NCBI GenBank assembly: GCA_016788635.1
Contig: JAEUSU010000023.1
Location: 62,001-126,000 of the forward strand
Length of the DNA: 64,000 nt
Direction: 5' to 3'
Source: Flavobacteriales bacterium
GTDB taxonomy: Bacteria; Bacteroidota; Bacteroidia; Flavobacteriales_F; PHOS-HE28
Made by a program: the position numbers and the translations under genes. How positions within the stretch are numbered: position 1 is the stretch's first letter; each line of letters opens with the position of its first letter. This document shows positions 9,132 through 17,248 of the stretch, piece after piece. The notes below the pieces were generated by a model that did no database searches, was not told where the DNA came from, and saw only the letters and a program-made list of their open reading frames with translations.

Positions 9132-10154
9132 TCAATCCTTCACGAAGCGGCGGCTGCGCAGGGTGGCACCATCCACCACCTGAACGATGTAGCCACCGGC
9201 GCTCAGGCCGGTGACATCGAGCAGGGTGCTGTTCCGGTTCAGGGCCTCTTCGCGCTGCACACGCCCCATGGCATCCAGGATGCGCACCGTGCTGCCCGGC
9301 GTGAACTCAGGCATCAGCAGTTCCAACTGCCCATCGCGCCAGCGCAGGTCCAGCTGCTGCGCGTCGGCACCGCTGGTGATCGCCGTGGAAATACCGTACA
9401 CGCTGCGGAAGCTGAAGGCCTCCAGCATCACGACCGTATCAAAGATCATGTCGGACACATCGGCCACGGCGATCTTGAAATGGTAGGTGGCTCCCGGCAC
9501 CACCACGGCGAAGACGGTGAGGTTCTGCGTGAAGCCATCAAGCGAGCAGAACACGCCGGGCGGGGTCTCGTTGTTCACGTAATAGGTGGGATTGGTCATC
9601 GTGTTCACATTGTTCACGCTGACGACCGTTCCGCCTGGAATGGTGGCCACGTTGGTGGGGGTGGGAAAACCCGGACCGCTGAGCCAGATGGCGAACACAT
9701 CATTGAACCCGGAGCCCACCCACTCCAGGTATTCCTCGCTGCCGAACGCGAAGTTGAACAGCAGCGTATCGCCCAATGGCTGGCAGTCGAACTCCAGCAC
9801 ACAGGCATCGTAGGTGGGCAGGGTCACGAGCGCGCCCAGGTCCGGGTCGCCGGGTGTGTTCCAGCCGTATGAATCACCTGTAGAGGCGTTCGGGCCCGCC
9901 ACCATATCGACCATGCCGGTGCTGAGGATCAGCCCATCGGTGATGGGGATCTCCGACGAGCCGGAGAAATGGCCCATGGCCCCCGGCGGGCAATTGATGG
10001 TGAGGTTGGTGATCACCACGTTCAGGCCTTCCAACAGGGTGGCCACGTCGGGTGTGCTGAGGCTGTTGGTGATGGTCAGTTGCGACTTTGCCGGACTCAT
10101 GCCCACGCAGGCAGTGGTCAGGATGACGGCGATCCGATGTATTGAACAGGTCAT
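9132..10154 (-). CDS. Choice-of-anchor L domain protein with T9SS sorting domain
   Basis: Secreted surface protein of 340 residues. A signal peptide (about 1-24) is followed by a choice-of-anchor L domain. Its hallmarks are FNFAFGSEEYLEWV near residue 130, NDVFAIWLSGPG shortly after, and a strand FKIAVADVSD near 230. The last 75 residues look like a T9SS type A sorting module (VRILDAMGRVQREEAL, GGYIVQVVDG). The domain is common in Bacteroidota exoproteins, but its activity is unknown. A TAGCTTGG -7-like box at 10173-10180 lies 18 bp upstream, so the gene may be transcribed separately from the upstream membrane protein although the gap is only 36 bp. Confidence 0.85.
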   Translation of the reverse strand: MTCSIHRIAVILTTACVGMSPAKSQLTITNSLSTPDVATLLEGLNVVITNLTINCPPGAMGHFSGSSEIPITDGLILSTGMVDMVAGPNASTGDSYGWNTPGDPDLGALVTLPTYDACVLEFDCQPLGDTLLFNFAFGSEEYLEWVGSGFNDVFAIWLSGPGFPTPTNVATIPGGTVVSVNNVNTMTNPTYYVNNETPPGVFCSLDGFTQNLTVFAVVVPGATYHFKIAVADVSDMIFDTVVMLEAFSFRSVYGISTAITSGADAQQLDLRWRDGQLELLMPEFTPGSTVRILDAMGRVQREEALNRNSTLLDVTGLSAGGYIVQVVDGATLRSRRFVKD

Positions 10155-10190
10155 GGCCGGTGGATTTGAGCACCAAGCTAATGCTATTCC

Positions 10191-12473
10191 TTACGGATCA
10201 TCCACCCCGCACCGCTTCCTGCACGCCACCAATTGCTGCACATCCGCCGCACTGAGGGATGTGTGCCCTCTCAGTCCACGGAGCAAACTCTTCACTCTGT
10301 CGCACTGCCCCCGCTGGCACAGGAAGACACCCAGGCGGATGCGGATCAAGGTGTCATCGGGATCCACGGCGTGCGCCCGTTCGATGAAATGCAACCACTG
10401 CTCCACATGGCGTTGTGCGCCCGCGCCGCCGGCCTGGCTCATGCGGCTGTGGCACTCGGCGGCGAGCAGCAATGCGTCCTTATTGCTACCATCCAATTCC
10501 ACGGCCTGCCGTGCATGCTGCAGCGCGCCCGCAGGATCGCGGCGGTACATGCGCACGCGGCACATGCCGATGTGCCCGGACACGGCATCGGGATCGGCGG
10601 CCAGTAAGGCACGGTAGGCCTCTTCGGCACGGTCCAGTTCGCGCAGCTGACCTGCCTCTTCCGCTTCGCGGGCGGCCAATGCAATGAAGACTTGTCCGCG
10701 CAGGTCATTGGCAAGCACTGGATCCCTTGCAGCAAGTTGATCGGCGCGCTGCAGCGCCAGTTCACTCCAGCCCACCACCAGGTAATGGCTCGCGGCCAGT
10801 GCGTCCAGGTCGGCCTCTTCCCCCCTGTCCTTGTAAGGCGGCCACAGCAAGCTGCTGAAGGTGCGGGCCACACCTGAAGCACGCAATTCTGGTGGCGCCT
10901 GGAAGACATCCGTCGGGCCCGAGTTCGCTTCCTTGCGGTACACCACCGCCACGGGATCGGCGAAGACCATGCGCCACTGCGGGTGGTTGGCCAGGTGGGC
11001 ATGCAGCGGCAGGAACTGCTGGCGGTACAGCACTGCATGGCTGAAGCCACGCACTTGGTCCTCGGCGTCGAAGCGGGCGGGGTCCATCACCATGCCGAAG
11101 AAGCCGTCGAAAAAGGTGGAAGGGAAGACATCCAGGTCGCGCAGGTCGATGTAGCTGCGAAAGTCGGGCCGCAAGGCCCACAGCAGGTGGTTGCTCACCA
11201 ACGGGTCGCTGAAAACCGGTCCGGTGGTGCCCTCTGCGCGCAGAATTTCCGCTGCACCCACGGGGTTCTTCCACGGATCCACGCGCAGGCCATAGGCATC
11301 GCGCGGCGCGAACACACGGTAGAAGGCATTGGTGACCACCGCCACATGGAAGGCCAGACCGAGCAGGATGAGCGGGAAGAAGGCCGCGCGGTGTGAGCAC
11401 ATCAGCAATGGCACGCGCTGAACCAGGCGATCGATCAGCAGCGCCACCATCGGCGCGGCGGCCCACAGGATGAAGGGCTGGTTGCGGTGCGCGGTGAAGG
11501 CCAGCCCGGCGAAAAGCAGCAGCATCAACAGGTAGCCGGTGCCGAAGGCGCGCAGGGTGGCGCGCAGGCGCGTATCACGCTTCGCGAAGCGTGTGGGAAG
11601 AACGACGGCTGCCATGCACACGGCCAGCAGAAAGGCGAGCACCACCCAGGTCTCCTCCTGCCGCCAGAAGTGCGCGGTGCGCCAGTCGAAGAGCTCGTTG
11701 GTGTACTTGTTCTCGCCGAGTTGCCCGAAGATGTTGAAGGGATGAAGCCACATGCGCGGACCGCGCGGGTTCACGACCACGGCCAGCAAGGCCGCGCCGG
11801 ATGCGAGCAGCGCGGTCCGTGGGAAAGGCTGCACGGTACCTCCGATCTGCGGGGCCATGCGATGGTCGAGCCACAGGCCCAGTACACCGGCGGCAATGAG
11901 CACCATGCCCACGCCAAAAGCCTCGTGCATGTTCACCCACAGCACCAGCACCGGCACCAGCCACCAGATGTGTCTGCTTGAACGCTGCCGTTCACGCAGG
12001 AAGAGACCGATGACCACCAGCGACAGCACATGGCTCGTCATCTCCGGCCGGCCGATGGAGCGGAAGTCGCAGGCCGCGAGAGTGAGCAGCCCGACAAGGA
12101 CAAGTCCCGGAGTAATGCCGGCGCCTTCGCCACCGATGCTGTTGCGCAGGGTGCGCATGTTGCGCGCGAGCAGCACGAGCAACAGCACGTTCGCGAGCGA
12201 CTGCAACAGGTAGATACACTCCGGCCCGGCCGCCCGTGCGAGCAGGTAGGCGACCACCTCAAAGCCCCACTTCACATTCACCCATTCCACGCCGGCATGC
12301 GTGAAGCTGAACACGTCCTGGGTGGGCACACGGCCGTGCTGCAGGACCCACTCGCCCGTGCGGATGATCCACCACAGGTCGGGTTCGCGCAGCTGCTTGA
12401 AGCCGAGTGCCACGGCCACCAACAGGCAGACGCCCCATGCGATGGCCGGCAACCGGCGCTCCCATTGCTGCAT
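10191..12473 (-). CDS. Large multi-pass membrane protein with C-terminal TPR region
   Basis: 760 residues. The first 400 or so contain about nine or ten hydrophobic segments (for example AIAWGVCLLVAVALGF and YLLMLLLFAGLAFTA). A loop with WWIIRTGEWVLQHGRVP and FSFTHAG resembles the first loop of GT-C type membrane glycosyltransferases. A soluble region follows, and from about residue 560 to 720 there are tetratricopeptide-like helices (AEEAYRALLAADPDAVSGHI, ALQHARQAVELDGSNKDALL). A membrane glycosyltransferase-like role is only a suggestion from topology. A TACATTTC -7-like box ends 5 bp before the ATG. Confidence 0.7.
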   Translation of the reverse strand: MQQWERRLPAIAWGVCLLVAVALGFKQLREPDLWWIIRTGEWVLQHGRVPTQDVFSFTHAGVEWVNVKWGFEVVAYLLARAAGPECIYLLQSLANVLLLVLLARNMRTLRNSIGGEGAGITPGLVLVGLLTLAACDFRSIGRPEMTSHVLSLVVIGLFLRERQRSSRHIWWLVPVLVLWVNMHEAFGVGMVLIAAGVLGLWLDHRMAPQIGGTVQPFPRTALLASGAALLAVVVNPRGPRMWLHPFNIFGQLGENKYTNELFDWRTAHFWRQEETWVVLAFLLAVCMAAVVLPTRFAKRDTRLRATLRAFGTGYLLMLLLFAGLAFTAHRNQPFILWAAAPMVALLIDRLVQRVPLLMCSHRAAFFPLILLGLAFHVAVVTNAFYRVFAPRDAYGLRVDPWKNPVGAAEILRAEGTTGPVFSDPLVSNHLLWALRPDFRSYIDLRDLDVFPSTFFDGFFGMVMDPARFDAEDQVRGFSHAVLYRQQFLPLHAHLANHPQWRMVFADPVAVVYRKEANSGPTDVFQAPPELRASGVARTFSSLLWPPYKDRGEEADLDALAASHYLVVGWSELALQRADQLAARDPVLANDLRGQVFIALAAREAEEAGQLRELDRAEEAYRALLAADPDAVSGHIGMCRVRMYRRDPAGALQHARQAVELDGSNKDALLLAAECHSRMSQAGGAGAQRHVEQWLHFIERAHAVDPDDTLIRIRLGVFLCQRGQCDRVKSLLRGLRGHTSLSAADVQQLVACRKRCGVDDP

Positions 12474-12478
12474 GGCAC

Positions 12479-12486
12479 GAAATGTA
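12479..12486 (-). promoter_or_regulatory. -7 box TACATTTC, 5 bp from start codon
   Basis: Minus-strand match to TAnnTTTG at 7 of 8 positions. It ends 5 bp before the ATG at 12473. Confidence 0.45.
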
Positions 12487-12499
12487 ACGGAAGGCCGGC

Positions 12500-12964
12500 T
12501 CAGGATGCAGCCTCGGCACGTGCGGCGCGTCGTTCGCCGATGTATGCCTTGATGCGTTCCCAGGTGCGGGCGAACTCCTTAAAGAGGTGGCCACCGCCTT
12601 GTGTGCCATCATCCGCACCCGCTTGTTCCTGCTGGCGTTCCATCACACGCTCGATCAAGCCGGGCAGCACCGCACCCAAAATGCCCAAGCCGGCCTTCGC
12701 CCAGGGGTTGCGGCCGGCGGTGCGCGTGAGCAGGGCGAACAAGCCCGTAACAAGGATGGGCACCGCCACCGAGGCCGCATCGCCACCCACCATGCCACGC
12801 AAGCGGCCTTTGATGGAGCGCAGGACAAGCGCGCGGCGGAAATCCCCCTGCCTGAAGTTCGCCCAATGCTCACCCAGCCGGCCTTGGTGCAACGCAGCCT
12901 GGGCCCGCAGGCGATCCTTCTCGCTGCGCACCTGATCCAGGCTGGTGAAGGGCTTATCCGCCAT
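12500..12964 (-). CDS. Small membrane-associated protein, last gene of holin-X/YtxH cluster
   Basis: 154 residues. A charged N-terminal helix (LDQVRSEKDRLRAQAALHQG) is followed by two hydrophobic segments around residues 60-80 and 90-105 (VAVPILVTGLFALLTR, AGLGILGAVLPGLIERVM) and a charged tail. No family was recognised. Its start overlaps the end of the holin-X gene by 11 bp, so it is translationally coupled to the upstream membrane protein and probably works with it in the envelope. Confidence 0.65.
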   Translation of the reverse strand: MADKPFTSLDQVRSEKDRLRAQAALHQGRLGEHWANFRQGDFRRALVLRSIKGRLRGMVGGDAASVAVPILVTGLFALLTRTAGRNPWAKAGLGILGAVLPGLIERVMERQQEQAGADDGTQGGGHLFKEFARTWERIKAYIGERRAARAEAAS

Positions 12965-13346
12965 GGATCAAGTTGATGACGGCAAGCATGATGCGTTCGC
13001 GCAAGGCACCCCGCCAGAGCAGATAGAAACCGATGGTGAGCAGGAGGTAGAAGCCGGCCACCGCGGCATAGCCCAGGGCTTCATTGCCAAACACACCGCC
13101 CAGCCAGATGGCCAGGGCCATGCTGCCGATGAGCAACATGCCGGAGAGGAGGAGGAAGAGCACGATGACCAGCAACAGCCGTGCGAGCACCCGGCCAAGC
13201 TTCTCGCCGGTCACCAGTTTGGCGGTGGCCAGTCGCGCGTCCAGGTATGCCTTGGCATCCTTCGCCACCTGCTCCGCGAAAGCACCCATGTCCGGCGCTT
13301 CTTGCGTGTGACCAGGACCGGACTTGTCCTTTTCCTCGCTGCTCAT
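12954..13346 (-). CDS. Phage holin superfamily III (holin-X-like) membrane protein
   Basis: 130 residues with a soluble amphipathic start (FAEQVAKDAKAYLDARLATA) and two strong membrane helices (LLLVIVLFLLLSGMLLIGSM near 57-80 and AAVAGFYLLLTIGFYLLW near 92-112). This matches the Actinobacteria-type holin-X/PF07332 family. In Bacteroidota such proteins are chromosomal envelope proteins, not lysis genes, and nothing phage-like surrounds this one. It lies between the YtxH gene (4 bp upstream) and the next gene (overlap 11 bp), forming a three-gene operon. Confidence 0.75.
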   Translation of the reverse strand: MSSEEKDKSGPGHTQEAPDMGAFAEQVAKDAKAYLDARLATAKLVTGEKLGRVLARLLLVIVLFLLLSGMLLIGSMALAIWLGGVFGNEALGYAAVAGFYLLLTIGFYLLWRGALRERIMLAVINLIHGG

Positions 13347-13350
13347 CGGT

Positions 13351-13731
13351 TCAGCTCATGCTGTCCCGCACATGATCGGCGGCGCGTTCGGCCTTGTGCG
13401 CGGTGCGATCGGCCGAGTTCCTTACGTCCTTGGCGAGGCGGTCCTTCAGGTCCTTGCCTTCATCAAAAAGGAAGCGGATGAAGTCGGTGACCTCGTCGCG
13501 CGTCATGTTCACCGTGTCCTCGGCCTTGCCTTTCGCCTTGCGCCATTCCTCATGGGCCGAATCCACGGTCTCATCGAATTCGTCCTTCGTATCACGGGCC
13601 TTGCGGATGATGCGCTCGCGGGTCTCCCTGCCCGAAGCGGGCGCGAACAGGATGCCCAGCGCCGCGCCGATGGCGGCACCGGCCAGGAAGCCGAACATGC
13701 CCTTGGTGTTGTCGTTCATGGCTGTGGTCAT
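13351..13731 (-). CDS. YtxH domain-containing stress-type envelope protein
   Basis: 126 residues. After a short start comes the YtxH signature GMFGFLAGAAIGAALGILFA, a single glycine-zipper membrane helix, followed by PASGRETRERI and a long charged coiled-coil-prone tail. YtxH proteins are linked to general stress in other bacteria, but their mechanism is unknown. An internal ATG at 13719 (MNDNTKG) is an alternative start. A TACCTTGG -7-like box at 13761-13768 lies 29 bp upstream. It is first in an operon with the holin-X-like gene and a third membrane protein. Confidence 0.8.
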   Translation of the reverse strand: MTTAMNDNTKGMFGFLAGAAIGAALGILFAPASGRETRERIIRKARDTKDEFDETVDSAHEEWRKAKGKAEDTVNMTRDEVTDFIRFLFDEGKDLKDRLAKDVRNSADRTAHKAERAADHVRDSMS

Positions 13732-13811
13732 TGCGGACGATCATTCGTCCATTGATACCACCAAGGTAGCTCACGGATGGGCTGTGAAACCTGACGAACG
13801 TCTGCTCTCTT

Positions 13812-14891
13812 CTACTTCCCCGTTCCGGTCGCGAGCACACCGCACAGGTGAAAGAGCAGGCGGGCGCCCACGTTGGCGTCCCACGCGTCCGCCGAAGCTT
13901 CAGCGGAGGCGGACGAGTCATTTCCAGGCGACACCTCCACCAGATCGAAACCGATGACCTGCCGCTTGGCCGCCAGCCTGGACAACAGGTAGGTAGCCTC
14001 GTCGAACTGAAGGCCGCCGGGTACCGGTGTGCCGGTGTTCGGGCACAGGGTGGGGTCCAGTCCATCGATGTCGAAGGTGACGTGCACTTTCTGCGGGAGC
14101 TGGTCAATGATGCGGTCCACCTGCTTCTTCCAGGTGGTGCCGGCGTATTGCTCACGCCGCAGATCGGCATTGTGGTGCATGCGTACCCGGCCCTTGGTGC
14201 CATGGAGCACGTCGTTCTCCTGGGCGCAGAAGTCGCGGATGCCGACGGACACCACACGCTCCACCGCTTTCAAGGGCAGCGTATTGTACAGGATGCTGGC
14301 GTGGCTGTACGTAAAACCCTCGTAAGCGATGCGCAGGTCGAGATGGGCATCGACGTGCAGGATGCCGAAGTGCTTGTGGCGTGTGGCCTGCGCGCGCAGG
14401 AAACCGAGCGGGGTGCTGTGGTCGCCTCCCACCAGGCCCACGCGCTTGCCCTGGTCCAGCCAATGGCCGCAGCGGGCTTCCACCCACTCATTCATCACGG
14501 CGCACTCTTCGTTCACCAGCTTCAGTGCCTTTTTCGCCCGTGCCTTCTGGGCGGCTGAACCTCCTTCCACCAGCACCTCGATCACGCGTGCGGCTTCCTT
14601 CTTCAGCGCCGCACTTTGCTCCACCAAGGCCTGCGGCACTTCGTCCATGGCAATGCCGCGCTTCCACAACTCCGGGAATTCGGGATGGTGCAGGTCCACC
14701 TGGCGGCTGGCCTCCAGGATGGCCTCCGGCCCGTGCGCGGTACCGCCGCCGTAGCTGGTGGTCACCTCCCAGGGCACGGGCACCAGCACAATGTCCGCCT
14801 CCTCGCAGGAGAAGGGCAGGCCGAAGAGGCCGGAATCCGCGGCGCCGGGGCCGTTGGGGTCGAAGGACGCGATCTTGGAAGCTTTGCTCAT
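13812..14891 (-). CDS. Agmatinase/arginase-family ureohydrolase
   Basis: Binuclear manganese ureohydrolase that hydrolyses a guanidino group to urea. It has 359 residues from the ATG at 14891; a longer frame upstream overlaps the antiporter stop and is unlikely. Metal-binding motifs are intact: GGDHST near 155, HVDAHLDLR near 180 and DIDGLDPTLCP near 276. The protein is longer than typical agmatinase (about 305), with an inserted helical region at about 85-130 (VEQSAALKKEAARVIEV, AQKARAKKALKLV) common in Bacteroidota homologues. The substrate (agmatine, arginine or other) cannot be fixed. Near the C-terminus the stretch SSASAEASADAW is encoded by a palindromic repeat (13886-13915) that appears to have inserted in frame. 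Confidence 0.85.
   Translation of the reverse strand: MSKASKIASFDPNGPGAADSGLFGLPFSCEEADIVLVPVPWEVTTSYGGGTAHGPEAILEASRQVDLHHPEFPELWKRGIAMDEVPQALVEQSAALKKEAARVIEVLVEGGSAAQKARAKKALKLVNEECAVMNEWVEARCGHWLDQGKRVGLVGGDHSTPLGFLRAQATRHKHFGILHVDAHLDLRIAYEGFTYSHASILYNTLPLKAVERVVSVGIRDFCAQENDVLHGTKGRVRMHHNADLRREQYAGTTWKKQVDRIIDQLPQKVHVTFDIDGLDPTLCPNTGTPVPGGLQFDEATYLLSRLAAKRQVIGFDLVEVSPGNDSSASAEASADAWDANVGARLLFHLCGVLATGTGK
13886..13915. repeat. Palindromic repeat inside the agmatinase coding sequence
   Basis: Outer arms CGTCCGCC (13886-13893) and GGCGGACG (13908-13915) enclose a GAAGCTTC palindrome (13894-13901). The 13-mer TCCGCCGAAGCTT recurs on the opposite strand at 34884-34896, in the dapD leader. 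It is an intragenic REP-like element, encoding the low-complexity run ASAEASAD in the ureohydrolase. Confidence 0.65.
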
Positions 14892-14932
14892 GGGGGTGCG
14901 TTGGGGCCGCGAAGATCGGCACCGCGCGGCGA

Positions 14933-17203
14933 TCAGTGCCGCAGGATCAGCACCGAGGGGGTGAGCGAGAGCCACTGTTCACCCTGTTGCACCGCCTTGG
15001 TCCACGTGTCGATGCCCACGAGCATGAGGTCCTGCCCAGGCAGTTGCATGAGCGAGGTGAACAGGTCTGCCGAGCGCCGCAGCACCAGCTTGCCCGGCGA
15101 TTCCTGCTCCACGGTGCGGATGAGCGTGAGCAATTCGGGGTTCTGCTCGAAGACCGCGCCCGAATCCAGCAGGACCACCTCCGTGTCGCTGTTCAGGATC
15201 AGCTTCTGCACGTAGGTGAGCAGGTAGCTTTCGCCATGCGAGGAGATGGGGACCACGCACTTTGCCACCTGGTCCAGTCCTTTCTCCACGTACAGCCCCA
15301 GGGGCACCTTGATGTCGCGCACCATGGTGCGCACCCGATCGTCGAACACGGGCCCGTCGAATAGCCGCTCCTTGCCGGTGAGCGTTTCCAGCAGGCGCTC
15401 GGGGTTGATGATGCGGCTGGTGACCCCGACGATGCGGCCCAGGAGCGTGCCCTCGTAGATGCTGCGCCCCACGCCCATGATGGCCAGGTCGAAGGCGCCT
15501 TCATTGGCCATGACCACCACCTCCTTGTCGATGTCCACCGCCGGTTTGAACACCGTTTCCAGCGGCATCTGCACACGTTTGGCCTCGCGGCGGATGGGTT
15601 CGAAACTTTCGCGCTCGCGCTCGGCCATGTTGAAGCGGTGCACGGCCTCGCTGGGGGCCATGTGCAGCGCGGTGATGGTGGCGTTGGTCTGCTTGCGCAC
15701 CAAGGCATGGGCCACGCGCACCATGCTGCGGCCGCGCACGGGATCGCCGAAAGGCACCAGCACGCGGAAGCGGCGCAACAGCTCCTGGCGCTCGCGCGCG
15801 GCCTCGGGATCGGGCATGTAGCGCTCGATCAAACCCAGCAAGGGTCCGGTCATCACGGTGGTCACCAGGGCCATCACCACCATCATGGCGAAGATCTCCG
15901 GGCCGATCACGCCCAGGTCGTAACCAATGTTGAGCACCACCAGCTCCATAAGGCCGCGCGTGTTCATGAAAGCCCCCACCATGAGGCTCTGGCGCAGGTT
16001 GAGCCCCACCATGCGCGCGGCCAGCCCACTGCCGATGAACTTGCCCAGCACGGCCACCAGCAGGATGATGCCGCACCATTTCCAAAGGCCGGGGTTGTTC
16101 AGCAGCCCGATCTCGGTACGCAGGCCGGTGAACACAAAGAACAAGGGCAACAGCAGCACCAGCGCCACATCCTCCACCTTCTCGATGAAGAGGGTTCGGA
16201 AGCGGATGTTCGGGGGCATGGCCACACCGGCCACGAATGCACCAATGAGCGCGTGCACCCCCAGGACTTCGGTGATGTAGGCACTGAGGATGAGCACACC
16301 GAAGAACACCGCCACCACAGCCTTGCTCAGGCTGTCACGATCGCTGTGGATGTCGCCCAGCTTGCGCAGGAAGGGGCGCACCACGCGGAACATCACCACG
16401 AGGTATACAAAGACCATCACCACGGTGAAGAGCGAGCTCACCAGGCTGCCGGCCTTCACAATGGCGATGATCACCGCCAGCAGGCTCCAGGCCGTGATGT
16501 CATCCGCCGCGGCGAAGGTGATGATTGTGGAACCGAAATGCGTGCGATGGAGGTTGCGCTCCTGCACGATGCGCGCCATCACAGGGAATGCCGCGATGCT
16601 CATGGCGATGCCCATGAACAGCGCGAATGAAAGGAAGGTGATGCCCGCTGGAGCGAAAAGCGGGAAGAGGAAATAGGACAATGCGACAGCCCCCACAAAA
16701 GGCACCACAATGCTCGTATGGCTCACCACCAGCGCGTCGGAGGCCCTGTCGCGCAGCACGTTCAGGTCCAGCTCCATGCCCACCACGAACATGAAGAGGA
16801 TGAGGCCGATCTGGCTGAGGAACTGCAAATTGCCCAGGCTTGCGGGCGGGAACAGGAAGGCCGAATATTCCGGCCAGTGCTGGGCCATGAACGAAGGACC
16901 CAGGAAAATACCGGCCGCGATCTCGCCGATCACGGTGGGCAGGCCGATCTTCTGGCAGATAAAGCCGAAGGTGCGTGCCACCGCGATGATGGTAAGGATC
17001 TGCAGCAGCAGGATCGCGAGCGGATGCGTGAGGTTCTCGTGGTAGATGTCCTTGAAGTGCTTCCAATGGTCCACCACCGCGCCCGAAGGTTTGGGGGGCA
17101 GGGGGCCGCCCAGCAGGTTGCCCTGCTGCACCACCATGAAAACCAATACCACCGCCGCACTGATGACCAGCAGGTAGAAAAGGATGTTGCGGGAGCGGGC
17201 CAT
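14933..17203 (-). CDS. Cation:proton antiporter (CPA2, CHX/Kha1-like) with C-terminal USP-like region
   Basis: Predicted inner-membrane Na+ or K+/H+ antiporter of 756 residues. About 12 membrane helices span residues 5-470. The diagnostic stretch AFPVMARIVQERNL is followed by ADDITAWSLLAV (about 220-250), as in CHX and Kha1 proteins, and by GAFMNTRGLMELVVLN near 400. After about residue 490 a soluble region with VLVPFGDPVRGRSMVRVAHA and FDLAIMGVGRSIYEG resembles universal stress protein domains and is probably regulatory; there is no RCK domain. The ATG at 17203 is chosen because a TAACTTGC -7-like box (17212-17219) ends 8 bp before it; a TTG at 17215 lies inside that box. The gene ends 42 bp before the agmatinase start. 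Confidence 0.85.
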   Translation of the reverse strand: MARSRNILFYLLVISAAVVLVFMVVQQGNLLGGPLPPKPSGAVVDHWKHFKDIYHENLTHPLAILLLQILTIIAVARTFGFICQKIGLPTVIGEIAAGIFLGPSFMAQHWPEYSAFLFPPASLGNLQFLSQIGLILFMFVVGMELDLNVLRDRASDALVVSHTSIVVPFVGAVALSYFLFPLFAPAGITFLSFALFMGIAMSIAAFPVMARIVQERNLHRTHFGSTIITFAAADDITAWSLLAVIIAIVKAGSLVSSLFTVVMVFVYLVVMFRVVRPFLRKLGDIHSDRDSLSKAVVAVFFGVLILSAYITEVLGVHALIGAFVAGVAMPPNIRFRTLFIEKVEDVALVLLLPLFFVFTGLRTEIGLLNNPGLWKWCGIILLVAVLGKFIGSGLAARMVGLNLRQSLMVGAFMNTRGLMELVVLNIGYDLGVIGPEIFAMMVVMALVTTVMTGPLLGLIERYMPDPEAARERQELLRRFRVLVPFGDPVRGRSMVRVAHALVRKQTNATITALHMAPSEAVHRFNMAERERESFEPIRREAKRVQMPLETVFKPAVDIDKEVVVMANEGAFDLAIMGVGRSIYEGTLLGRIVGVTSRIINPERLLETLTGKERLFDGPVFDDRVRTMVRDIKVPLGLYVEKGLDQVAKCVVPISSHGESYLLTYVQKLILNSDTEVVLLDSGAVFEQNPELLTLIRTVEQESPGKLVLRRSADLFTSLMQLPGQDLMLVGIDTWTKAVQQGEQWLSLTPSVLILRH

Positions 17204-17248
17204 GGCGGCGCGCAAGTTATCCCGCTGCGGAAAGCCGCGCCGGGAATA

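Noticed and set aside
12954-13346. Holin gene as sign of a prophage
   Set aside because: No other phage gene nearby; the family is widely chromosomal, and the neighbours are YtxH and another envelope protein.
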